Shown in pieces: positions 1 to 6,879 of a DNA stretch of 64,000 bases. The stretch's first letter is position 1, and every line of letters begins with the position of its first letter. This DNA comes from Paludibacter sp. UBA6032 (GTDB lineage Bacteria > Bacteroidota > Bacteroidia > Bacteroidales > Paludibacteraceae). The stretch is taken from contig DIZI01000018.1 in assembly GCA_002427885.1 (NCBI GenBank), forward strand, positions 1-64,000. Direction: 5' to 3'. The position numbers and the translations under genes are program-made. The notes below the pieces were generated by a model. The model was not told the DNA's origin, ran no database searches, and saw only the letters and a program-made list of their open reading frames with translations.

Positions 1-67
1 GAGGGATTCGAACCCCCGACCCTCTGCTTGTAAGGCAGATGCTCTGAACCAGCTGAGCTAAACGCCC
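1..67 (-). tRNA. tRNA-Val (TAC), cut by window edge
   Basis: Valine tRNA on the minus strand, running off the left edge so that the 3' acceptor strand is missing. The D arm, the anticodon stem-loop (loop CTTACAA, anticodon TAC) and the T arm are all present. The 67 visible bases are identical to the complete copy at 320-394, so this is a duplicated gene. It is the promoter-distal member of a minus-strand array that also holds two degenerate tRNA-like units. Confidence 0.93.
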
Positions 68-180
68 GAAATTTATGTCTGAAAATAAAGTTTATATTGT
101 GGGGTTTGAACTGCCGACTCTTCCGATTGAATCGGAATGCTCTGAACCTCCCGATAGCTATCGGGATGAGCTAAACGCCC
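68..180 (-). repeat. 113-bp tandem repeat unit A, tRNA-like
   Basis: First of two head-to-tail 113-bp units lying between two intact tRNA-Val genes. It differs from unit B at only four positions (95, 96, 103 and 104). On the minus strand it begins with the tRNA-Val 5' acceptor strand GGGCGTT, TA and the D-stem GCTC. An 18-bp palindrome then interrupts the D loop. An anticodon-arm-like hairpin and a T-loop-like stretch follow, then about 24 bases of AT-rich spacer. The near identity implies a recent duplication or gene conversion. Confidence 0.9.
92..180 (-). pseudogene. Degenerate tRNA-like element A (apparent TCA anticodon)
   Basis: The 89-nt fold has an intact 5' acceptor strand, an intact D stem (GCTC/GAGC) and a perfect 5-bp anticodon stem (TTCCG/CGGAA). 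The 7-nt loop is ATTCAAT with T at position 33, which would place TCA at 34-36. The D loop carries an 18-bp palindrome. The T stem is broken (GGCAG opposite CCCAC), and the 3' acceptor strand AATATAA pairs poorly with GGGCGTT. I read it as a dead or non-canonical tRNA derivative; of the two copies it is the more decayed. Confidence 0.6.
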
Positions 181-293
181 GAAATTTATGTCTGAAAATA
201 AAGTTTACGTTGTGGAATTTGAACTGCCGACTCTTCCGATTGAATCGGAATGCTCTGAACCTCCCGATAGCTATCGGGATGAGCTAAACGCCC
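181..293 (-). repeat. 113-bp tandem repeat unit B, tRNA-like
   Basis: Second 113-bp unit, directly adjoining unit A and about 96% identical to it. Each unit carries two perfect inverted repeats. One is the 18-bp TCCCGATAGCTATCGGGA. The other is an 8-bp-arm palindrome, TTCCGATT and AATCGGAA around one base. The two palindromes resemble each other (CCGAT/ATCGG core). Confidence 0.9.
205..293 (-). pseudogene. Degenerate tRNA-like element B (apparent TCA anticodon)
   Basis: Same architecture as element A, but the 3' acceptor strand reads AACGTAA. It can form five of seven acceptor pairs with GGGCGTT (one of them G-U), so this copy is closer to a working tRNA. The T stem (GGCAG opposite TCCAC) is still not pairable. 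The apparent anticodon TCA would read UGA. Position 32 is A rather than the usual pyrimidine, which argues against a normal anticodon loop. Confidence 0.6.
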
Positions 294-319
294 GAAATAT
301 ACTCTAATTAAAATGTAAG

Positions 320-394
320 TGGGCGTTGAGGGATTCGAACCCCCGACCCTCTGCTTGTAAGGCAGATGCTCTGAACCAGCTGAGCTAAACGCCC
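320..394 (-). tRNA. tRNA-Val (TAC)
   Basis: Complete cloverleaf on the minus strand. It has a 7-bp acceptor (GGGCGTT/AACGCCC), D stem GCTC/GAGC, anticodon stem TCTGC/GCAGA with loop CTTACAA, and T stem GGGGG/CCCTC with loop TTCGAAT. The discriminator base is A and no CCA is encoded. The anticodon TAC reads valine GUN codons. It is the first gene of the minus-strand tRNA array and has a good promoter about 45 bases upstream. Confidence 0.97.
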
Positions 395-743
395 GAATTT
401 GTATTCGGATTGAAATACCTTTCTCCAAAAGCGTTGCAAAGATACTGCTTTTTTTAGATTCTGCAAGAGCACGAATCGATATTTTTAGAAAATCATTTAA
501 AGGCATGTTATTGTTGATTTTAAAGCACACTATGCCATATAATTATAGTAATTTTGAAGACTTTCCTTCTTCTGTTTATTTCATTTTTGCATACAAATAT
601 CCACGTGATTTCCCCTTTCCAATTAAAAGCAGTACCTTTGCGGCTCAAAAAAATATTTGCACCCACTGTTTAAATTTGAGAAAATAAGAACAGAAACGAA
701 TAAAATGGAATGTAAATATCTAAACTTTTAGATATAGAAAAAA
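395..743. other. Intergenic region between tRNA array and der
   Basis: 349 bp with no convincing gene. It holds the minus-strand tRNA promoter near 437-466 and a plus-strand TACCTTTG (633-640), which is a plausible -7 element for der about 100 bases before its start. Short ORFs here lack ribosome-binding sites and similarity to known families. Confidence 0.6.
437..466 (-). promoter_or_regulatory. Promoter of the tRNA-Val array
   Basis: On the minus strand the -7 element TATCTTTG (437-444) lies 19 bases downstream of a TTG (464-466). This matches the Bacteroidota consensus TTTG-N19-21-TAnnTTTG. It sits about 43 bases upstream of the first tRNA-Val. Confidence 0.7.
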
Positions 744-2057
744 ATGGGAAATATTGTAGCAATCGTAGGGCGCCCCAATGTGGGAAAATCGACCCTTTTT
801 AACCGGCTTACGAACAGTCGTAGAGCCATAGTGAATGAAGAAGCCGGAACCACACGTGACCGTCAATACGGTAAAAGTGAATGGGAAGGGCGTGAATTTT
901 CGGTGATTGATACTGGAGGTTGGGTAGTAAATTCATCTGACATTTTTGAAGGTGAAATAAAAAGACATGTCGTATTGGCTATTGAGGAAGCTGATGTCAT
1001 TCTTTTTTTAGTCGATATTCAAAATGGGATTACCGATTATGATCTGGAAGTGGCACAAATTCTCCGAAGAAGTACAAAACCGATTATTTTGGTCGCTAAT
1101 AAAGCGGATACTTTTGAATGGCAATATCAGGCTCCGGAGTTTTACAAACTGGGATTGGATGAGCCCCAAATGATTTCGGCCATTAACGGACTTGGCAGTG
1201 GAGATTTGCTGGACAGATTACTGACTCACTTCAATCCCGATTTAATTGATGAACCTGAAGAAGACTTACCTCGTTTCGCCGTCGTAGGACGCCCTAATGC
1301 CGGAAAATCGTCCATTATAAATGCCTTTATCGGAGAAGATCGCACGATAGTGACGGATATTCCAGGCACCACACGTGATTCAATTTACACCCGTTTCAAT
1401 AAATTTGGTCATGATTTTTATCTTGTGGATACTGCGGGTATTCGCAAAAAAGCCAAAGTGAACGAAGATTTGGAATATTATTCTGTTGTTCGGTCCATCC
1501 GTGCCATTGAAAACTGCGATGTCTGTATTTTGATGATTGATGCCACCCGTGGTATTGAAAGTCAGGATCTGAATATCTTTTCTCTTATTCAAAAAAACAA
1601 AAAAGGACTGGTTGTTTGCGTTAACAAATGGGATCTGATAGAAGATAAAGAATCAAATGACATTAAAAAATATGAAGTAACAATTCGTGAACGTTTAGCT
1701 CCGTTTGTCGACTTCCCGATAATATTTACGTCAGCGGTAACAAAACAACGTATTCTTAAAGTAGTAGAAACGGCTGTAGAAGTTTACGAAAACAAACAAC
1801 GCAAAGTACCTACGGCTAAGCTCAACGAGTTTATATTACCTTTAGTGGAAAATTATCCGCCACCCGCTCTTAAAGGAAAATTTATTAAGATTAAATATGT
1901 AACACAACTGCCAAACACTCAAATTCCTACTTTCCTGTTTTTTGCGAATTTGCCTCAATACGTTAAAGATCCGTATCGTCGGTTTTTGGAAAATAAAATC
2001 AGAGCAAAGTACGATTTCACAGGTACACCTATCCAAATATTTATCCGTCAAAAATAG
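744..2057 (+). CDS. der: Ribosome biogenesis GTPase Der (EngA)
   Basis: Essential double-GTPase that acts in maturation of the 50S ribosomal subunit in the cytoplasm. The 437-aa protein has the diagnostic two G domains in tandem. The first has GRPNVGKS at residues 9-16, GTTRD at 35-39, DTGG at 56-59 and NKAD near 120. The second has GRPNAGKS at 182-189, a GTTRD box, DTAG and NKWD. A KH-like C-terminal domain follows from about residue 350. Length and domain order are normal for the family. It stands alone between the tRNA array and a convergent gene, and a strong hairpin follows at 2081-2117. Confidence 0.97.
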   Translation: MGNIVAIVGRPNVGKSTLFNRLTNSRRAIVNEEAGTTRDRQYGKSEWEGREFSVIDTGGWVVNSSDIFEGEIKRHVVLAIEEADVILFLVDIQNGITDYDLEVAQILRRSTKPIILVANKADTFEWQYQAPEFYKLGLDEPQMISAINGLGSGDLLDRLLTHFNPDLIDEPEEDLPRFAVVGRPNAGKSSIINAFIGEDRTIVTDIPGTTRDSIYTRFNKFGHDFYLVDTAGIRKKAKVNEDLEYYSVVRSIRAIENCDVCILMIDATRGIESQDLNIFSLIQKNKKGLVVCVNKWDLIEDKESNDIKKYEVTIRERLAPFVDFPIIFTSAVTKQRILKVVETAVEVYENKQRKVPTAKLNEFILPLVENYPPPALKGKFIKIKYVTQLPNTQIPTFLFFANLPQYVKDPYRRFLENKIRAKYDFTGTPIQIFIRQK

Positions 2058-2080
2058 ACGGTTTATATTTTGAAGAAATA

Positions 2081-2117
2081 AAAAAAATGCAGCGGAAAAT
2101 TTCCGCTGCATTTTTTA
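2081..2117. terminator. Bidirectional terminator between der and the DUF4270 gene
   Basis: Inverted repeat ATGCAGCGGAAA / TTTCCGCTGCAT, flanked by a run of A on the left and a run of T on the right. It can terminate both the plus-strand der transcript and the convergent minus-strand gene. Confidence 0.85.
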
Positions 2118-2136
2118 ATTGAGTTATGTGCTAATA

Positions 2137-3558
2137 CTAAAATCCGCTATAAATCATTTTGATTCTCATCGGAGTTGTAACGTCTTTCCCACTCAGGATT
2201 GTTATCGCACTCATTCCGGTTTGTTGTTTTACCGCTGTAATTGATGTTGTTGTTGCTCCGGATGAACTTGTTGAAGTGGTAGTGGTCACCTGTACAGGAA
2301 CCAATCTTAATTTTAAATCACTATCAGGATTCGGATTCAATTTTAATTCATTGGCTATCATTGTGGCAATATCAAATGAATAATGATATTCATAAAGTAA
2401 AGTACTTGTGTTTTGGCTCTGTGAAAATTGTCCAAGTATTGCATAAGTAGCATCTGGTAGTTCGTTCTTATTAAAGAAATCCTCTATTTTGGATTCTTTT
2501 ATCAGCAACATATAATTCACAATTGGTTCAGCCAACTTGGAACTATCGATTTCAGTAGCATCAACACGTAATACAGCACTGTTTAAAGTTTGTTTTTTCC
2601 CACTAATAAGCGAGTCCATTCTTTGTTTGATCCTTTTTAAGGGCACTGTTACCCGGGTTTGAATACCGGCAGGTGAAGAAATATAATTTACCGCCTCATT
2701 TTGCGCTAATTTTAGTTTTATGGCTGCATTTTCAGGATGTAAAAACCTATTTACCTGTCTTACTTCAGAATTAGCCGGGAATGGAATAACATAACTGGAA
2801 GTTACCAACGAGTCAACACCACTAGAACTTTTTACCGTATGATTATAGTGATAATATAATTCCATATCAACTTGTCTGACATTCAGCATAGTTGCTACAC
2901 CGAAATCTGTGGTAATATAAATTCCTTTAAAAAAGTTGGTAAAATTACTTTCACTTGAATAAGTATTCGAAGCAACATTTATAACATTATCACTCTGAGC
3001 ATTAACAAACCAGTTTCTAAATTTATCGGACAATTTGATAAGGATGGTTGTGGTATCGCTCCTGAGGCCGGAAGCATCTTTTGCCGTAAATATTTTATGA
3101 CCAATCGGTTCTGGATATGTAGTGTAATCGGATGGATTCAGGTTTGAAGCATATAACTTTGGATAATCAAAGGTTTGTTTATCCATTTGATAAATACGTA
3201 CATTCATTGGTGAATAACTGTCACCAAACCAGGATTTATACGTTAAAACTGCTAAAACAGAATCGACAACCGAACCCGGAGGGTATTGGTAATTCACGGG
3301 ACAGTTTACCTGAGCTAAAATATCTGCCTGAGTGGAACCATATTTAGTATCGTAAAATGTACCCAGTAAAAACGAGTCTTGTTTTGCGAAAATGGAATCG
3401 ATAAATACATTTTCAGTTACAACATGGAATGTATCGGTTCCGACAGTGATATTATCAGAAGAAGGTTGAATCTTAATCCCTAAGTCGGAAACATTGTCGG
3501 TACAGGAGAACGTCAATAATGACACAAGAAACAGTAAAACAATTGATTGAGATTTCAT
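2137..3558 (-). CDS. DUF4270 family lipoprotein
   Basis: 473-aa exported lipoprotein. A short basic N terminus and hydrophobic stretch end in the lipobox LTFSC (Cys19). The mature part begins with a conserved SDLGIKIQPSSD-like segment followed by beta-rich sequence, which matches the Bacteroidota-specific DUF4270 family. The family has no established biochemical role; surface or outer-membrane attachment is inferred from the signal. It is transcribed in the same direction as the next upstream gene (the GT5-like gene, gap about 125 bp), so the two may share a transcript. DUF4270, GT5-like and panC is, from memory, a recurring gene order in this phylum. Confidence 0.85.
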   Translation of the reverse strand: MKSQSIVLLFLVSLLTFSCTDNVSDLGIKIQPSSDNITVGTDTFHVVTENVFIDSIFAKQDSFLLGTFYDTKYGSTQADILAQVNCPVNYQYPPGSVVDSVLAVLTYKSWFGDSYSPMNVRIYQMDKQTFDYPKLYASNLNPSDYTTYPEPIGHKIFTAKDASGLRSDTTTILIKLSDKFRNWFVNAQSDNVINVASNTYSSESNFTNFFKGIYITTDFGVATMLNVRQVDMELYYHYNHTVKSSSGVDSLVTSSYVIPFPANSEVRQVNRFLHPENAAIKLKLAQNEAVNYISSPAGIQTRVTVPLKRIKQRMDSLISGKKQTLNSAVLRVDATEIDSSKLAEPIVNYMLLIKESKIEDFFNKNELPDATYAILGQFSQSQNTSTLLYEYHYSFDIATMIANELKLNPNPDSDLKLRLVPVQVTTTTSTSSSGATTTSITAVKQQTGMSAITILSGKDVTTPMRIKMIYSGF

Positions 3559-3683
3559 GTAAAATGAAAAAAAAAGTGGACAAAATAGAAAGTTAAATAA
3601 ACGCAGAAACCGGCAAAAAATTACATTGTGTAATTTAATCAGGTAGATAATAAAAAAAAGTAACTATTAGAATAAGCCATAAA

Positions 3684-4496
3684 TTAAATCAGACTATCAT
3701 AAAATTGTACATATGCATCGGCATAATCTTCAACCGGTTGAAAAGGCAGGAACTTAATCTTTTTAGATTCGACATATTTTAATACATCTTCATTAACATT
3801 CTCGCTCGATTGAATAACTCCATCAGAATAATCAATGGCAAATTTTGAAAGTGCAACAAAGTCAATAGTTTTATCCTTTACCTGAGTTACATGTTTTTTT
3901 TCAATACCCTCAAGTATAAGTCGTTCAGCAAACAAATTCCGAAAGGGTTGCTTAAACTCATCATTAAATAAGGAATAAACTACTTTTGAATGCTTAAAAA
4001 AGGGATCATCATTGAAAGCCTTTTTAATATACAAAGGAGCTAATGCTGTCATCCAGCCCTGGCAATGAATAATATCGGGAGTCCAGCGTAACTTCTTAAC
4101 CGTCTCCATTACTCCTCTTACAAAGAAAATGGTACGTTCATCATTGTCTTCGTACTCTACGCCGGCTTCATCAGCTATCGTGTTTTTCCTGTGAAAATAA
4201 TCATCATTATCAATGAAATAAACCTGCATACGTGCTGCCTGAATGGATGCCACCTTTATTATTAAGGGATGATCTGTATCATCAATAATCAAATTCATGC
4301 CCGATAAACGTATTACTTCGTGGAGTTGATTACGGCGTTCATTGACAGCACCAAATTTTGGCATAAATGTTCTGGTTTCTCTCCCACGATCCTGTACCGC
4401 TTGAGGTAAGTATCTCCCCATATTTGATAATTCTGATTCTGGTAAATAAGGAAAAATCTCTTGCGAAATATACAAGACTTTTGTAACTTTTTTCAT
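3684..4496 (-). CDS. Short glycogen/starch synthase-like protein (GT5 N-terminal domain only)
   Basis: The 270-aa protein resembles the N-terminal Rossmann domain of GT5 glycogen synthases: KVLYISQEIFPYLPESE at the start and DIIHCQGWMTALAP near residue 143. It ends where the C-terminal nucleotide-sugar-binding domain of a full-length enzyme (about 480 aa) would begin. The GT5 signature K-x-G-G-L, which binds ADP-glucose, is absent; the corresponding stretch reads ESELSNMGRYLP. It is commonly labelled glycogen/starch synthase in Bacteroidota, but neither catalysis nor glycogen synthesis follows from the sequence. It is divergent from panC across a 390-bp spacer. Confidence 0.75.
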   Translation of the reverse strand: MKKVTKVLYISQEIFPYLPESELSNMGRYLPQAVQDRGRETRTFMPKFGAVNERRNQLHEVIRLSGMNLIIDDTDHPLIIKVASIQAARMQVYFIDNDDYFHRKNTIADEAGVEYEDNDERTIFFVRGVMETVKKLRWTPDIIHCQGWMTALAPLYIKKAFNDDPFFKHSKVVYSLFNDEFKQPFRNLFAERLILEGIEKKHVTQVKDKTIDFVALSKFAIDYSDGVIQSSENVNEDVLKYVESKKIKFLPFQPVEDYADAYVQFYDSLI

Positions 4497-4539
4497 GCGA
4501 TAAATATCCGAAGCCTTATGAGAAAATACTTTCGGTATG

Positions 4540-4547
4540 CAAAGATA
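4540..4547 (-). promoter_or_regulatory. -7 element for the GT5-like gene
   Basis: TATCTTTG on the minus strand, about 44 bases upstream of the start codon. A TTG lies 22 bases further upstream, slightly more than the usual spacing. Confidence 0.5.
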
Positions 4548-4822
4548 TATAAAAAAAATCGGATATAAACAAGACCTCAGACATGAAATGTTAAGCTAAC
4601 CCAGTAAAAAAAGCACATTTCAAAAAAGAAAAACATCATATAATAATGCTAAATGACACATAAACATATATATATATTCGAAGAAGTCTATAAGCTCTAA
4701 TTTTGAGATGAATTCTATTTATAAAAGTTTAACCTAGTAAGTCTCACCTGTTTTCACTTTCAAATATCTACAATAATTGAACATATGCATTTACATTAAA
4801 TGATTATACAAATAAGTTTTAT

Positions 4823-4830
4823 TACTTTTG
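4823..4830 (+). promoter_or_regulatory. -7 element for panC
   Basis: TACTTTTG, a match to TAnnTTTG, 56 bases upstream of the panC ATG. No clear TTTG lies at the expected upstream spacing. Confidence 0.5.
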
Positions 4831-4886
4831 CAACCGTTTTTTAATGAATAATCATTCATATATATTCCTCCAATTCTAAATAGATT

Positions 4887-5732
4887 ATGAGAATAATTGG
4901 TACAAAACAGGATTTAAATATCGAGATTGAATTACTGAAAGCAAACAAAAAGTCAATTGGCTTTGTTCCGACTATGGGAGCTTTACATGCAGGACATATA
5001 GCTCTGGTTGAACGTGCAGTTGCAGAAAACGACTGTTGCATTGTAAGTATTTTTGTAAATCCTACCCAGTTCAATAACCTGATCGATTTAGAAAAATATC
5101 CGAGGGATTTGGACCGGGATGCTCAAATGCTTGAAAGTATTGGATGTCAGCTAATATTTGCTCCCGAGGCAAGTGAGATATACACAACTGATGAATTAAC
5201 CGGTTCGTTCGATTTTGATTTTGGCGGGCTTGATAGTGTGATGGAAGGAAAATTCCGACCGGGACATTTCAATGGAGTCGTACAGATTGTCAGTAAACTT
5301 TTCAGGCTGATTCAACCTGATAAAGCCTATTTTGGCGAAAAAGATTTTCAGCAACTGGCAATTATCCATCGTATGGTTAATATCATGCATTTTGACATTA
5401 ATATAATTGATTGTCAGATAGTTCGAGATGAAAGCGGATTAGCCATGAGTAGCAGAAACGAGCGGCTTACTGAGGAGCAACATAAAAAAGCAGTGGAAAT
5501 TTCCAAAGTTCTGTTCGAAAGTCGTAACTTTGTACCGAAAATGAGTCCGGATAACTTAAATAAATGGGTTATAGAGCAAATTAATGTATTTCCAGAGCTT
5601 AACGTTGAGTACTTTGACATAGTACATTCGGAGACTTTGCAAACTATTAATTCATGGACTTCACCTGCAGTTGGATGTATCGCTGTTTTTTGTGGAGAAG
5701 TAAGGTTGATCGATAATATCAGATACAATTAA
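4887..5732 (+). CDS. panC: Pantothenate synthetase
   Basis: Catalyses ATP-dependent condensation of pantoate with beta-alanine to pantothenate, the coenzyme A precursor. The 281-aa length is typical. Visible motifs are PTMGALHAGH with the HxGH nucleotide-binding signature at residues 34-37, GEKDFQQL at 150-157, and MSSRN at 187-191, which corresponds to the conserved SSRN segment of the active site. panD, which supplies beta-alanine, follows after about 55 bp, so the pair forms a pantothenate operon. Confidence 0.97.
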   Translation: MRIIGTKQDLNIEIELLKANKKSIGFVPTMGALHAGHIALVERAVAENDCCIVSIFVNPTQFNNLIDLEKYPRDLDRDAQMLESIGCQLIFAPEASEIYTTDELTGSFDFDFGGLDSVMEGKFRPGHFNGVVQIVSKLFRLIQPDKAYFGEKDFQQLAIIHRMVNIMHFDINIIDCQIVRDESGLAMSSRNERLTEEQHKKAVEISKVLFESRNFVPKMSPDNLNKWVIEQINVFPELNVEYFDIVHSETLQTINSWTSPAVGCIAVFCGEVRLIDNIRYN

Positions 5733-5788
5733 TAATTTAAAATTCCAGAAATAAAACCGGGGTTTGAAAATTGAAAAATTTAAAGATT

Positions 5789-6139
5789 ATGTTTGTTCAT
5801 GTTCTAAAATCAAAAATTCACAGAGTTTCTGTTACTGAAGCGAATCTGGATTATATAGGAAGTATTACCATTGACGAAGATTTAATAGATGCTGCCAATC
5901 TAATTGTAAATGAGCGGGTCAGTATTGTAAACAACAACAATGGAGAACGATTTGACACCTACGTAATTCCCGGCTTACGCGGATCGGGAGTCATCTGTAT
6001 GAATGGAGCAGCTGCCCGCAAAGTTCAACCGGGTGATATTATTATTATAATGGCTTTCGCGATGATGGAACTGGAAGAAGCCAAAACATACAAACCAACC
6101 ATTATTTTCCCCGACACAACAACAAATAAACTTATTTAA
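5789..6139 (+). CDS. panD: Aspartate 1-decarboxylase
   Basis: Pyruvoyl enzyme that makes beta-alanine from L-aspartate. From the ATG at 5789 the protein is 116 aa, normal for PanD, and begins MFVHVLKSKIHRV. An upstream TTG at 5771 would add six residues without family support. The self-cleavage site is Gly24-Ser25 in YIGSIT; Ser25 becomes the pyruvoyl group. Lys9 and Tyr-rich flanks fit the family. It lies directly behind panC in the same direction. Confidence 0.95.
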   Translation: MFVHVLKSKIHRVSVTEANLDYIGSITIDEDLIDAANLIVNERVSIVNNNNGERFDTYVIPGLRGSGVICMNGAAARKVQPGDIIIIMAFAMMELEEAKTYKPTIIFPDTTTNKLI

Positions 6140-6216
6140 GGCTTTTGAATTTGAAGTTCCGGGTTCTGTATTTATCAGTCCTGGTAACTTGCTAAACTCA
6201 AAGTTTGAAACAATAT

Positions 6217-6804
6217 ATGAAAGTCGTAATTATAAAATACAATGCAGGCAATATACGATCGGTACTTTTTGCATTGGAACGAATCGGTATACAGGCTATA
6301 GTTACGGATAATCACGATGAAATCAGAATGGCTGACCGGGTTATTTTTCCAGGCGTTGGTGAAGCCTCTTCAGCCATGAATTATCTGAGAGAAAAAGGCC
6401 TCGATCAACTTATTTGCTCCCTGACACAACCGGTTTTAGGAATTTGCCTGGGTATGCAGTTAATGTGTGCTCATTCCGATGAGAATAATACCGACTGTCT
6501 GGGAATATTCAATGAAACAGTAAAACACTTTCCTGAAGCCGGGTTTAAAATTCCACAAATAGGTTGGAATAATATTACAAATTTAAGTACTTATTTATTC
6601 AGAGGAATTTCTGAAAATGCTTATATGTATTTTGTTCACGGTTATTACGTGGAAGCTTGCAAAGAGGCCATTGCCACAACTAATTACATAACAGAATATA
6701 GTTCTGCGTTGCATAAAGATAATTTTTACGCCGTTCAGTTTCACCCCGAAAAATCAGGTGAAATAGGGCAAAAAATTCTTGAAAATTTTATAAAAGGAGA
6801 ATAA
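6217..6804 (+). CDS. hisH: Imidazole glycerol phosphate synthase glutaminase subunit
   Basis: Class I glutamine amidotransferase subunit that feeds ammonia to HisF in histidine biosynthesis. The 195-aa protein starts MKVVIIKYNAGNIRSV at an ATG (6217). It has the oxyanion strand FPGVGEASSAM, the nucleophile elbow GICLGMQL with Cys77, and the catalytic His176-Pro-Glu178. The length is right for HisH. No hisF, hisA or other his gene lies within the window: panD is upstream and tgt downstream, so the partner must be elsewhere. A HisH-like amidotransferase for another pathway is a weaker alternative. Confidence 0.85.
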   Translation: MKVVIIKYNAGNIRSVLFALERIGIQAIVTDNHDEIRMADRVIFPGVGEASSAMNYLREKGLDQLICSLTQPVLGICLGMQLMCAHSDENNTDCLGIFNETVKHFPEAGFKIPQIGWNNITNLSTYLFRGISENAYMYFVHGYYVEACKEAIATTNYITEYSSALHKDNFYAVQFHPEKSGEIGQKILENFIKGE

Positions 6805-6879
6805 GTTCGTTTAGGGCTCTGCACACTAAGTCCCATAATTCCTGATTCTTTGCTCTTGTACTTATTTAACTAATTGAAA

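Larger units (their letters stand above)
4497..4886. other. Divergent intergenic region, GT5-like gene / panC
   Basis: 390 bp, strongly AT-rich. It holds opposing promoter elements (4540-4547 minus, 4823-4830 plus) and a short TATATATA tract near 4670. No gene or RNA structure is recognised in the centre. Confidence 0.6.

Noticed and set aside
92..293. Working selenocysteine or opal-suppressor tRNA with anticodon TCA
   Set aside because: The T stem cannot pair, the acceptor is incomplete, position 32 is A, and the D loop holds an 18-bp palindrome. No tRNA-Sec features (long variable arm, 13-bp acceptor/T stack) are present.
75..530. Open frames on both strands across the tRNA array (70 and 114 codons)
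   Set aside because: They overlap intact tRNA genes and their repeats, so the reading frames are by-products of the tandem 113-bp units.
2159..2383. Hydrophobic plus-strand frame inside the DUF4270 gene
   Set aside because: Antisense shadow of a well-supported gene. The same reasoning applies to the many other overlapping frames, for example those inside susC, the six-hairpin gene and nagB.
5771..5791. TTG start codons upstream of panD (and likewise hisH, tgt, rseC)
   Set aside because: Each adds residues absent from the family, and a normal ATG with the expected N terminus lies just downstream.
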